64,000 nt of DNA. Source: Chitinophaga sp. S165. Its GTDB lineage: Bacteria > Bacteroidota > Bacteroidia > Chitinophagales > Chitinophagaceae. The notes under the pieces are model-generated. The model was given only the letters and a program-made list of their open reading frames with translations, did no database searches and had not been told where the DNA came from. The DNA lies in assembly GCF_003182155.1 (NCBI RefSeq), contig NZ_QGTG01000010.1, forward strand, positions 124,001 through 188,000, given 5' to 3'. The translations under genes were made by a program, and so were the position numbers. Positions within the stretch are counted from its first letter, which is position 1, and each line of letters begins with the position of its first letter. This document shows, piece after piece, positions 1 to 8,858 of this stretch.

Positions 1-13
1 AAAATGTAATGTC

Positions 14-1501
14 ATGAAATTTAAAAGTATATCAATATCTCTTATAGCCGGAACCATGTTGTTTTTCTCTGCATGTACCGATATGCTGGACGAAAAACCT
101 CACAGTATCATTGCGCCTGACCAGTTCTTCTCAACGGAGGCACAATGTATCCAGGGAGTGAATGGCGTTTACTCTGCGCTCAATGACATTTTTGGACAGG
201 AAGATCTATGGAAGTCAATTGAACAGGGAACAGACCTGATCATGTATATGCCGACCAACGATTTCACGCAGGAATATACCTTCACGGCTGCAGCTCCGGG
301 TAATGTTACAGGGATCTGGACCAAGTGTTACAGGGCTATCAGCAATGCCAATATGGTCATCAATCGCGTATCTGCCGCACCGATCCCTGATGCGCTCAAG
401 AGCCGCCTGTTAGGCGAAGCGAAATATCTGAGAGCACTCTATTACTATATGCTCGTTAATACCTTCGGTGATGTGCCTTTGTGGACGACAGAAGCATCTG
501 TAGAAGAAGTAAGCAAGCTGCCGAGAACATCAGTGAGAGAAGTAAGGGCACAGATAAAAACGGACCTCCTGGACGCCTCTGCTAATTTACCTGCAACATG
601 GACAGGCAGTGATGTAGGCAGGACCACCAAAGGCGCCGCATTAGCTCTGCTTGCGAAAGTGAGCCTGTTTGAAAAGGATTGGCCGAATGCACAGCAATAC
701 GCACAGCAGGTAGTTGATCTGGGTGTATATAGCCTGATCAGCTTTGCAGATATTTTTGATCCGAACAACAAGTTCAGAAATAACAAGGAATCGGTTTTTG
801 AGATCCAGTTCCTGAGGAACGCAGCCAGCAATACTAACACGAAGGTGAACTATTATTATACCTGGTTCATGCCGTTGAAAGATGCCAACAATAAGACACA
901 CGCCGGAGTTGATTTTGGTACTACAGTATTGAGAGGCTACGAAAACTATTACCCTTCCAATGCATTCATCAAGATGTTTGAAACGGGCGATAAGAGAAAG
1001 GATGTTACGCTGGCTACAAGCTTTGGAGATCAGCCATTCACCCGCTTCTTAAAGACAGATCGTCCCTGGTTCGGCGCTAAGTTCTGGGACCTCCAGGCCA
1101 ATGACCGTAACAGTGGCAAGAACCTGTATTTCCAACGTTATTCAGATGTGCTGCTGATCCTCGCAGAAGCTATGAACGAACAGGGTAAACCAGGCGAAGC
1201 GTTACAGCTGATCAATAAAGTACGGCTGGAACATGGCGGGCTGTCTGATGCACTGGAAGGTCTCGGCCAGGATGCTGTACGTCAGCAGATCATGAAAGAG
1301 CGCGCTATCGAGTTTGTAGGTGAATTCCAGCGCAAATGGGACCTCGCCCGCTGGGGAACACTGGTAGATGCGGTAAAATCAGTTGCTGACGATAATCCGA
1401 TAGGCGCAAGAAATGTGAAACCAACGCATGCCATATTCCCGGTCCCTGATGCAGAGATCATTAAAAATCCAAATCTGCTGCCGCAGAATGACGGATACTA
1501 A
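14..1501 (+). CDS. SusD/RagB-family outer-membrane glycan-binding lipoprotein
   Basis: Surface lipoprotein that would bind oligosaccharide over a SusC-type TonB-dependent transporter. Seen: 495 aa, a lipoprotein signal peptide with the lipobox Cys at residue 21 (FFSAC), the SusD-like opening after it (TDMLDEKPHS), TPR-like helices (AKYLRALYYYMLVNTFGDVPL), and the typical C-terminus with RAIEFVGEFQRKWDLARWG and a final IFPVPDAEI...NPNLLPQNDGY. The length is normal for the family. Start: ATG at 14. The partner susC would be expected just left of the window. The DUF6528-like lipoprotein gene follows 30 bp downstream and is probably co-transcribed. The substrate cannot be read from this gene. Confidence 0.95.
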   Translation: MKFKSISISLIAGTMLFFSACTDMLDEKPHSIIAPDQFFSTEAQCIQGVNGVYSALNDIFGQEDLWKSIEQGTDLIMYMPTNDFTQEYTFTAAAPGNVTGIWTKCYRAISNANMVINRVSAAPIPDALKSRLLGEAKYLRALYYYMLVNTFGDVPLWTTEASVEEVSKLPRTSVREVRAQIKTDLLDASANLPATWTGSDVGRTTKGAALALLAKVSLFEKDWPNAQQYAQQVVDLGVYSLISFADIFDPNNKFRNNKESVFEIQFLRNAASNTNTKVNYYYTWFMPLKDANNKTHAGVDFGTTVLRGYENYYPSNAFIKMFETGDKRKDVTLATSFGDQPFTRFLKTDRPWFGAKFWDLQANDRNSGKNLYFQRYSDVLLILAEAMNEQGKPGEALQLINKVRLEHGGLSDALEGLGQDAVRQQIMKERAIEFVGEFQRKWDLARWGTLVDAVKSVADDNPIGARNVKPTHAIFPVPDAEIIKNPNLLPQNDGY

Positions 1502-1531
1502 TTCCTATTTGAAAACACTAACAATGCTGAA

Positions 1532-2590
1532 ATGAAAAGATTACTAGCTTTAAGTATCGCATCGGTCTTTGTATGCTGCACACAGGAAAGCCTGGTCCCA
1601 GCAAAAGACACTACTCAAAAAGTATCGCAATCCAGAACAGAGCAGGTAGCACTTGCTGCTGATGACTGGGTATGGACAGGCAACCAGGCCAGCAATCAGA
1701 TTGAGATCTATGATCCCGCTGTTGCTGACTGGAACAGCGCCAGTGCGCTTAAATGGTCATGGAAGCCTGCAACCACGAAGGGTTATTCCCAATATGCTAT
1801 CGATCATTGGGGACTTCCGACAGATTTTAAAGTACGTACTATCAGTGCATGGGGAGGCAATCATCTTGTATCTTCCTGTTCAAGCGGATTGGTTACCATC
1901 GCGAAATATCCGGAAGGCACAAAGAAATGGGCTTATAATCTCGGGTTCAATCCCCATGGTGTAGAACTGCTTCCGAATGGTAACATCGCAGTGGCAGCTA
2001 CTGATAAAGACTCTGTATTGTTATTTGCTTCTTCTACCGGTACAGATAATCTGATACATGTATCCGTTCGTCTGAACAAAGCACATTCTGTCCTGTACGA
2101 CCCGGTTGAGAATATCCTTTGGGCGACAGGCAATGATTTTGTGATTGCCATGCAGGTCGGCGGAACGGCTGCAGCACCTACGTTAACGGAGCTACCTGCA
2201 AGAAGAGGTAAGTTCAATACTACCAGCAGCGGTAATCCTTACGGTCATGACATCGCCAGAGACCTGAATGACAACAACATTCTATGGGTAAGCACCAATG
2301 GCGGCGTTTACTCCTTTAACAAAACAACTGAGGTGTTGACTGATGGTCCTGGTGGCGCAACAGGCATCAATAAAACGATGGTAAAAGCGATCAGCAGACA
2401 GAACTCAGGCATCTTTGTACTTACCCGTCCGGATTCAGAGAAAACAACTGAATTACCTGACCCGGTAACCGATCCTACCTGGTGTACCCGTTATGTTGAT
2501 TTCTATTCCAGTACCGGTACTTTCCAGTATTACAGAACAAAGAGCGGAGCGAAGTTCTACAGGGCGAAGATCTTCCGCACACCTTACTAA
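1532..2590 (+). CDS. DUF6528-like secreted beta-propeller lipoprotein
   Basis: 352 aa. A short lipoprotein-type signal ends at Cys15/Cys16. The mature part has repeated blade-like strands (WVWTGNQASNQIEIYDP; NPHGVELLPNGNIAVAATDKDSVLLF; HSVLYDPVENILWATGND; GHDIARDLNDNNILWVSTNGGVYSF), as expected of an NHL/YVTN-like beta-propeller. It resembles DUF6528-type proteins from Bacteroidota glycan loci (family assignment from memory). It follows the SusD gene by 30 bp and is likely the last gene of that operon, since a hairpin with a short T-tract follows at 2650. The role is inferred to be surface glycan binding or processing; no catalytic residues are recognised. Confidence 0.75.
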   Translation: MKRLLALSIASVFVCCTQESLVPAKDTTQKVSQSRTEQVALAADDWVWTGNQASNQIEIYDPAVADWNSASALKWSWKPATTKGYSQYAIDHWGLPTDFKVRTISAWGGNHLVSSCSSGLVTIAKYPEGTKKWAYNLGFNPHGVELLPNGNIAVAATDKDSVLLFASSTGTDNLIHVSVRLNKAHSVLYDPVENILWATGNDFVIAMQVGGTAAAPTLTELPARRGKFNTTSSGNPYGHDIARDLNDNNILWVSTNGGVYSFNKTTEVLTDGPGGATGINKTMVKAISRQNSGIFVLTRPDSEKTTELPDPVTDPTWCTRYVDFYSSTGTFQYYRTKSGAKFYRAKIFRTPY

Positions 2591-2649
2591 GCAGCAGACA
2601 ATATGCAATATTCATAGGCACTGCTTTGTTCGGGTATAATAATCAGAAG

Positions 2650-2675
2650 AAGCCGGAGATCATACTCCGGCTTTT
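2650..2675 (+). terminator. Intrinsic terminator after the SusD/DUF6528 operon
   Basis: Perfect 9-bp stem AAGCCGGAG/CTCCGGCTT with a 6-nt loop, then a short T-run. It lies between the convergent gene ends at 2590 and 2711, so it may serve both strands. Confidence 0.75.
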
Positions 2676-2710
2676 CCATCTCCTCCAATTTATGCTTGCC
2701 AGTATAGATG

Positions 2711-3829
2711 TCACTGCCTGAATGATATGCTACTACCAGATAGTTCCTTTTCTTTCAGGTAAATATCCTCAATGGCGTCTCCTACTTTTGCCACAGTAAA
2801 CCCTTCGTCGAGATTAGCCAGGATGATCACTGAGAATTTTATTTCAGGATATCTGATAATATAAGTTGAGAACCCCGAGGTACCTCCTGTATGTGATACT
2901 CTCTTTTTTCCGTATTTTGTATCTATGTACCATCCGTACCCATATCCTAAGTGCTCGTGTTCTTTTGAACTTATTGTGAATATCTCATCCAGTGTTTCCT
3001 GCTTCACCAGCACGGGTTTATAAAGTGCTTCGTTCCACTTATACAGATCTGTTACAGAAGAATAAACACCGCCATCTCCGAGTATATAACTATAAATACT
3101 CTGATCGCTCATTTTCAGACCATCTGCCTTCTGATCGTATCCGTAGGCCCTGTTATAGATACTATCGCCCATCACATTGGCGATGCTGTATGTCATTCCA
3201 AGCGGCTCAAATATTCTCTGTTTTAAAAAATCTTTATAAGGCATCCCCGATACTTTTGCTACTATAAGGCTTAACAGGGAGTAGGCAGTATTGCTGTAAG
3301 CGAACTTCGTTCCCGGCTCAAAATCAGTACTATCCAACGGCTCTATCAGGTGTAATACATCCTTGTCCGTTAGAGGGATAGTCGTTCCCTCAGGGATGAG
3401 ATCTCCATAGTTCAGCAACCCGGATGTGTGATTCAGCATATGCCGGATCGTTATTTTCTTTCCATAGCTATGGATATTGGGGAAAAATTTCACTAATGGA
3501 TCATCAAGAGATATCCGGCCTTCATCTTTCAGTATCATAATAGCCATTGCTGTAAATTGTTTAGTAACAGAGGCCAGCCTGTAATTAGTCTGAGGTGTAG
3601 CGGGTACCTTATGTTCAACATCAGCCAGGCCGAATGAACGGTTATAAATGACCTGGCTATCTCTAATAACCATTATGCTCACACCACTTGTGTTTATGTT
3701 GTTGTATGCGTTAAACAGATTGTCAACTTTTGTGGCTTGCGTAGCTACTATGCCATGCTGTTCTGACTGTGCAAATATTGATAGTGAGTAACAAAACGTC
3801 AGGATAATTATAACAATAGATCTTTTCAT
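2711..3829 (-). CDS. Secreted serine hydrolase, class C beta-lactamase/DD-peptidase-like fold
   Basis: 372 aa with a Sec signal peptide ending SIFAQ. The three active-site motifs of the beta-lactamase (PF00144) superfamily are visible: S87-V-T-K90 (nucleophile and general base), Y178-S-N180, and H313-T-G-G316 in place of KTG. The H-T-G-G form is common in esterase/peptidase-like members, so beta-lactam hydrolysis is not implied. Single gene on the minus strand, convergent with the DUF6528-like gene and divergent from the cytochrome gene. A paralogous but longer enzyme lies at 50341-52017. Confidence 0.85.
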   Translation of the reverse strand: MKRSIVIIILTFCYSLSIFAQSEQHGIVATQATKVDNLFNAYNNINTSGVSIMVIRDSQVIYNRSFGLADVEHKVPATPQTNYRLASVTKQFTAMAIMILKDEGRISLDDPLVKFFPNIHSYGKKITIRHMLNHTSGLLNYGDLIPEGTTIPLTDKDVLHLIEPLDSTDFEPGTKFAYSNTAYSLLSLIVAKVSGMPYKDFLKQRIFEPLGMTYSIANVMGDSIYNRAYGYDQKADGLKMSDQSIYSYILGDGGVYSSVTDLYKWNEALYKPVLVKQETLDEIFTISSKEHEHLGYGYGWYIDTKYGKKRVSHTGGTSGFSTYIIRYPEIKFSVIILANLDEGFTVAKVGDAIEDIYLKEKELSGSSISFRQ

Positions 3830-4095
3830 AACCGGGATTTGTTTGTTCCTTTATTTGCAAGAAGGTTGCCAAAACCAAAGATCCTTTATCACAGGGAGAT
3901 TCCACATATTTTTCATAATAAAGCATGTCCGGATATGGACATCACAAGCCGATTACGGACACATTTCTATGCCTTCCCGGAAAGACCAGCTATCTCCATC
4001 CAAAAAAAATATTCACTTGTACATTTTTTTTGCCCTATCTTAATCAGTCGCAGACGTTAAAAAAACGTGTGTATATGACAATCATGCTTCCTCAT

Positions 4096-7000
4096 ATGAA
4101 AAAACTGCTTGCTTTAAAAGATCCTATTCTGGCATCACTGCTTTTCTCTGCGGCTTGCCTTCCGGCCTGTAAACAGGACAGTGGACCGGCGGATAAGCGC
4201 ATCAAACAGATGGATTCCACGCTGACAGCCCACCTGGCTGACTCAATTGGTTCCATAGTAAAGCCTCAACTGGCGGACAGCCTTTCCCTTACGCTCTGGG
4301 GTATCGACTCTCTTGTGATCTCTCCCATCGCTATTGATGTAGATGATCAGGGAAGGGTTTATTATACGACCACAGACCGGCAGAAACATTCTGAGTTTGA
4401 CATACGCGGTCACAGGGACTGGGAAATACCCTCCATCAGCCTGCAAACGGTAGAAGAACGCCGCGCCTTCCTGCATAAGGAACTGTCGCCCGAGAACAGT
4501 AAAAAGAACGGCTGGCTGGCAGACCTGAACGGCGACAGCTCTCACGACTGGCGAGACCTGACCCTGGAAAAGGAACATGTATACCGCCTGGACGATAAAT
4601 CCGGAGATGGCGTGGCCGACCAGGCACAAATGGTAGTGGACGACTTTCATGATGAAGTGACCGATGTTGCCGGTGGCGTACTGGCCGAAGGCGATGATCT
4701 GTTCCTTGCCGTTGCCCCCGACCTATGGCGTATAAGAGACAAAAACCATGACGGTATTGCCGATGAGAAAACTTCTATCTCCCACGGATATGGCATCCAT
4801 GTAGGCTTTAGCGGTCATGGTATGTCTGGTGTGGAAATGGGGCCTGATGGACGTATCTACTGGCAGATAGGTGATATCGGTTTTAATGGTAAAGGACCTG
4901 ACGGACAACAATGGTCTTTCCCCAACTGCGGGGTACTGGCCCGTTCCAATCCTGATGGCAGCGACTTTGAGATATTCGCTCATGGTATCCGTAATACACA
5001 CGAGTTTGCCTTTGACCAATACGGTAATATCATCAGTGAAGATAATGATGGCGATCATCCCGGTGAAAGCGAGCGACTGGTTTACCTGGTGAACGGTGGT
5101 GACCAGGGCTGGCGCAGCAACTGGCAATACGGTAAATACCGCGACGAGGACAATAATACCTACAAGGTATGGATGGATGAAAAGATGTATGTTCCTCGTT
5201 TTGAAGGACAAGCCGCTTATATCACTCCTTGTATCAGCAACTTCGTAAACGGTCCTGCGGGATTTGTGTACAATCCCGGTACCGCTTTGGGTGCGGCTTA
5301 CAAGAACACTTTCTTTGTAGCGGAGTTTGTGGGCAATCCTTCCAACTCTGGCATACACTCCTTTAAACTGAACCCGAAAGGCGCCACGTTTGAACTGGGT
5401 GAACATAAGAAAGTACTGGGCGGCATCTTAGCTACCGGTATTGACTTCGGACCTGATGGCGCATTGTATGTAGCCGACTGGATAGACGGCTGGGATACAC
5501 ATAACTATGGCCGTATCTGGAAGCTGGATGATAAGAGAGAAGCTAATACTCCTGAACGTAAAACTACCAAATCGTTGCTGGCGGAAGACTTCAGCAAACG
5601 TAAGGAATCGGAGCTCGGAGAAATGCTGAAGAACCCCGACATGCGCGTTCGTTTGAAAGCGCAGTTTGAACTGGTGAAGCGCAAACAAAAAGGCGCTCCG
5701 CTGTTTGAGCAGGCATTGAAACAGACTGATAACCAACTGGCAAGAGTGCATGCTATATGGGGTCTTAGCCAGCTGGCCCGCCAGGATAAACAGTATGCCA
5801 AAACATTACTGCCCCTGTTAAAAGATAGTGATCCTGAAATACGTGCCCAGGCGGCCAAATGGCTGGGTGATATCAAGTATAAGGAAGCAGGACCGGCATT
5901 GGTGCCGGTATTGGCAGATACTGCCAGCCGCGCACGTTTCTTTGCTGCAGAAGCTTTAGGTAGGATACAATACGCTCCGGCAGTACAACCGCTGATCGCA
6001 TTCCTGAAAGCTAATAACGATGAAGACGCCTATCAAAGGCATGCAGGCGCTCTGGCGCTTTCACGCATAGGCCAGGCGGAACCGCTGATAGCCCTGGCCA
6101 ACGATCCTTCCCGTGCACTGCGCATAGCTGCTGTAGTAGCATTGAGAAGGATGAGCCATCCTGGTATTGCAGCATTCCTGAATGATAAAGACGAATTTGT
6201 TGTAACAGAAGCAGCCCGCGCTATCAACGATGATCTTTCCATTAAAGAGGCATTGCCGGCACTGGCTAACCTGCTGGGCACAACCACATTTAAAAATGAA
6301 GCACTGATCCGTCGTGCTATCAACGCGAACCTGCGCGTAGGTACAGACGCTGCCCTGCATAACCTGGTGGCTTATGCACAAAAAGCAGGCAGCCCTGCGC
6401 CAATGCGTGCAGAAGCAATAGACGCTTTAAGCGTATGGGCCAAACCATCTGTACTGGACCGTGTAGATGGCAGACTGCGTGGTGAAATAAAAAGAGATCC
6501 TGCGCCAGCAGTGAACCTTTCCACCGCACCGCTCACTACCCTCCTGAAGGATAAAGAGCTGCCGGTACGCGTAAGCGCAGCCAAAGCCATCGCAAAATTA
6601 AAGATCAAACAGGCAGGCCCTCAACTGCTGGCAGCTGTTAAAACTGACCGGGATGCAGATATGCGGGTAGCTTCATTAGAAGCACTGGTAACCCTGCAGG
6701 ACGCAGGTATGGAACAAGGCATTACAGCTGCGCTGTCAGACAAGGAAAAGAAAGTGCGCGTATCCGGCCTTGACCTGCTGGAAAAAATGCATATCTCCGA
6801 AAGTGTGATGGTGAACCTGCTCACAGGCGTAATTGCCAACAAGACCATGGAAGAAAAACAAGCGGCCCTGCTCGCACTGGGTAAACTGCCGGTGCAGTAT
6901 ACAGAAAAGCCACTGACAGACCTGCTGAACAAGATGGATGCAGGACAACTGGACCCGGACATCTATCTGGAGCTGGGCGAAGCGATAGACAGCAGCCGTT

Positions 7001-7509
7001 CTACTACACTTGCCGCCCGTTACAAAGCATCGAATAGTAAGTTGTCGCCCGATGAACTCCTGGCCTCTTACAACAGCTGTTTGCAGGGTGGTGATCCAAG
7101 ACGTGGCCGCCAGATATTTTTCCGTAATGAAAATGCCCAATGTATGCGCTGTCACTCTTATGACGATCGTGGTGGTAACGCAGGCCCTCGTTTAAATGGT
7201 GTTGCAGGCCGAATTTCGAGGGAACAGATACTGCAGGCACTCATTACCCCAAGCGCCCGTTTAGCGCCCGGATTTGGCATGATAACGCTCGAACTGAAGG
7301 ATGGTAAAAAGTTGAATGGCATTCTGCAGGGAGAAACTAAAGCCGGGTTAACGATCAAAGAAGGACAAACCGAACGTACTATTGCGGCAGATCAGATAGC
7401 GAATAAAAAATATGCGCAATCCAGTATGCCCGATATGAAACAGATCCTGTCCAAGAAAGAGATCAGGGATGTGGTAAGCTTCCTGGCCGAACAGAAAACA
7501 GATAATTAA
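4096..7509 (+). CDS. Large HEAT-repeat lipoprotein with C-terminal cytochrome c domain (PVC-type)
   Basis: About 1137 aa from ATG 4096, chosen because MKKLLALKDPILASLL...LPAC gives a clean lipoprotein signal; in-frame ATGs at 4075 and 4084 are alternatives, and a longer reading from 3925 is unlikely. Domains in order: a glucose/sorbosone-dehydrogenase-like beta-propeller (about 60-480, with GMSGVEMGPDGRIYWQIGD and FGPDGALYVADWIDGWD), a long HEAT-repeat helical array (about 500-960), and a cytochrome c domain with the haem motif C1016-M-R-C-H1020 (CxxCH). This architecture is known from Planctomycetes/Verrucomicrobia 'membrane-bound dehydrogenase' proteins and also occurs in Bacteroidota. Inferred role: periplasmic or outer-membrane oxidation of a sugar-like substrate with electron transfer to the haem. 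Confidence 0.85.
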   Translation: MKKLLALKDPILASLLFSAACLPACKQDSGPADKRIKQMDSTLTAHLADSIGSIVKPQLADSLSLTLWGIDSLVISPIAIDVDDQGRVYYTTTDRQKHSEFDIRGHRDWEIPSISLQTVEERRAFLHKELSPENSKKNGWLADLNGDSSHDWRDLTLEKEHVYRLDDKSGDGVADQAQMVVDDFHDEVTDVAGGVLAEGDDLFLAVAPDLWRIRDKNHDGIADEKTSISHGYGIHVGFSGHGMSGVEMGPDGRIYWQIGDIGFNGKGPDGQQWSFPNCGVLARSNPDGSDFEIFAHGIRNTHEFAFDQYGNIISEDNDGDHPGESERLVYLVNGGDQGWRSNWQYGKYRDEDNNTYKVWMDEKMYVPRFEGQAAYITPCISNFVNGPAGFVYNPGTALGAAYKNTFFVAEFVGNPSNSGIHSFKLNPKGATFELGEHKKVLGGILATGIDFGPDGALYVADWIDGWDTHNYGRIWKLDDKREANTPERKTTKSLLAEDFSKRKESELGEMLKNPDMRVRLKAQFELVKRKQKGAPLFEQALKQTDNQLARVHAIWGLSQLARQDKQYAKTLLPLLKDSDPEIRAQAAKWLGDIKYKEAGPALVPVLADTASRARFFAAEALGRIQYAPAVQPLIAFLKANNDEDAYQRHAGALALSRIGQAEPLIALANDPSRALRIAAVVALRRMSHPGIAAFLNDKDEFVVTEAARAINDDLSIKEALPALANLLGTTTFKNEALIRRAINANLRVGTDAALHNLVAYAQKAGSPAPMRAEAIDALSVWAKPSVLDRVDGRLRGEIKRDPAPAVNLSTAPLTTLLKDKELPVRVSAAKAIAKLKIKQAGPQLLAAVKTDRDADMRVASLEALVTLQDAGMEQGITAALSDKEKKVRVSGLDLLEKMHISESVMVNLLTGVIANKTMEEKQAALLALGKLPVQYTEKPLTDLLNKMDAGQLDPDIYLELGEAIDSSRSTTLAARYKASNSKLSPDELLASYNSCLQGGDPRRGRQIFFRNENAQCMRCHSYDDRGGNAGPRLNGVAGRISREQILQALITPSARLAPGFGMITLELKDGKKLNGILQGETKAGLTIKEGQTERTIAADQIANKKYAQSSMPDMKQILSKKEIRDVVSFLAEQKTDN

Positions 7510-7527
7510 TATTCATATCAACTACAT

Positions 7528-7564
7528 AAAAATGGCCGCATCAGCATATGATGCGGCCATTTTT
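7528..7564 (+). terminator. Strong hairpin terminator after the cytochrome gene
   Basis: Perfect 16-bp inverted repeat (7528-7543 with 7549-7564) around a GCATA loop. The arms end in A5/T5, so it can act as a terminator. It ends 55 bp after the hairpin-flanking stop region of the cytochrome gene (stop at 7509). Confidence 0.85.
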
Positions 7565-7660
7565 ATTAGCGGCAATCTTTCTTAACTTTTCCGAAAGCAA
7601 CTCTTCACTGATACACACGTCTTTAGAGGGATTTTCATTGCTCATTTATATTTCAAAAAA

Positions 7661-8833
7661 ATGACAGCTGTTTCTCTCTTCCGCTATTTTGTAGCTGCAG
7701 GCCTGATCAATGCAGCACTGTTTGCCTTCCTGCTGTTCATTCGCAAAAAGAACAGCACCGCCGGTATCCTGCTGATCTGCTTTATGCTGGTGGTGTCCTT
7801 TCAGGCGCTGTTGAACGCTTTCGATACCCGGGAGTTCTTCCTCACCTTTCCTCATCTGAGCCGGATATCATGGTTGCAGCTTAGCCTGTTTGGGCCGCTT
7901 ATTTACCTCTTTACAAAAAAGATGACGGACGGGGGCAAGCGGCTGGCGCTGAAAGATGCGGTCCATTTACTGCCCTTCCTTTTCTACCTGGCCGTCCTGT
8001 CACCCTGGCTGCTGCAAAGTGCTGCAACCAAAAGAGCATTGCTGATGGACTTTGATGGATTAAGCCGTCTCGATTTCGGCTGGCTGAACCAGTTAAGCCT
8101 TTGTATGATCACCGGGTATCTTTTACTGTCGCTTGCCCTGTTGAGGAAATTCGGGAAAACAATAGAGAACACTTTTTCAGATATCAGCAATCGCCGGTTG
8201 GTGTGGTTACGGCAGTTCATCTATGGCATACTGGGTATCCTGGTAGTATCTGCCCTGGGGTTTTATGGAAGAAAATGGCAGGTACCTGTCATTACACATT
8301 TTTATCATTATAACTACTTCCTGGTTGTGGCCCTGGTGTATTGGCTGGCAGCCAAATGTCTGTTGCAGCCCGAAATATTCAGCCCCGGCGACATAAAACA
8401 GACAACCGACGGGAAATACAGGAAGTCCGGGCTTCAGGCAGCAGCGGAGAAGACCATCTATGACAGGCTGCTGGAACATATGACAGCGGCACGTCCATTC
8501 CTTGACCCCGACCTGACCATTTTTACACTTGCAGAGCAATTAAAGGTATCCCGCCACCATCTCTCGCAGGCTATTAATGAGCAGGCAGGAAAAACTTTTC
8601 ACGATTTCGTTAATTACTACCGTATCGAGGCAGTCAAACTCCGCCTGGAAGATCCCGCTTCAGCACATTACAGCATATTAAGCCTCGCGATGGATTGCGG
8701 CTTCAATTCAAAGGCAACCTTCAATACAACATTCAAAAAACTGACAGGTACGACTCCGTCGGCATACCAGAAATTGCATAAAGATACGTTCAATCCTGTC
8801 GGCGCGGTCGACGGAACCCTAAGTCCCGTCTAG
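7661..8833 (+). CDS. Membrane-anchored AraC-family transcriptional regulator
   Basis: 390 aa. The first ~235 residues form about seven hydrophobic segments (for example YFVAAGLINAALFAFLLFI, LLICFMLVVSFQALL, LLPFLFYLAVLSPWLL). The C-terminal ~110 residues form an AraC-type double HTH (FTLAEQLKVSRHHLSQAINEQAGKTFHDFVNYYRIEAVKLRL ... ILSLAMDCGFNSKATFNTTFKKLTGTTPSAYQ, split here by intervening residues). Membrane-sensor AraC proteins of this layout are common in Bacteroidota. The S41 peptidase gene begins 26 bp downstream with its own -7 box, so it is a plausible target or partner. The signal sensed is unknown. Confidence 0.88.
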   Translation: MTAVSLFRYFVAAGLINAALFAFLLFIRKKNSTAGILLICFMLVVSFQALLNAFDTREFFLTFPHLSRISWLQLSLFGPLIYLFTKKMTDGGKRLALKDAVHLLPFLFYLAVLSPWLLQSAATKRALLMDFDGLSRLDFGWLNQLSLCMITGYLLLSLALLRKFGKTIENTFSDISNRRLVWLRQFIYGILGILVVSALGFYGRKWQVPVITHFYHYNYFLVVALVYWLAAKCLLQPEIFSPGDIKQTTDGKYRKSGLQAAAEKTIYDRLLEHMTAARPFLDPDLTIFTLAEQLKVSRHHLSQAINEQAGKTFHDFVNYYRIEAVKLRLEDPASAHYSILSLAMDCGFNSKATFNTTFKKLTGTTPSAYQKLHKDTFNPVGAVDGTLSPV

Positions 8834-8838
8834 TTTTG
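8831..8838 (+). promoter_or_regulatory. Bacteroidota -7 promoter element (TAGTTTTG) for the S41 peptidase gene
   Basis: Exact match to TAnnTTTG, overlapping the stop codon of the AraC gene. Transcription would start around 8844-8846. This favours ATG 8859 over the in-frame GTG at 8838 as the start of the next gene. No clear -33 element was seen. Confidence 0.5.
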
Positions 8839-8858
8839 TGAAAAAAAACTTGAATTGT

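Noticed and set aside
6033..7358. Several minus-strand ORFs of 60-140 codons inside the HEAT/cytochrome gene
   Set aside because: They mirror the repetitive alanine/leucine-rich coding strand, have no signals or domains, and lie wholly within a supported gene.
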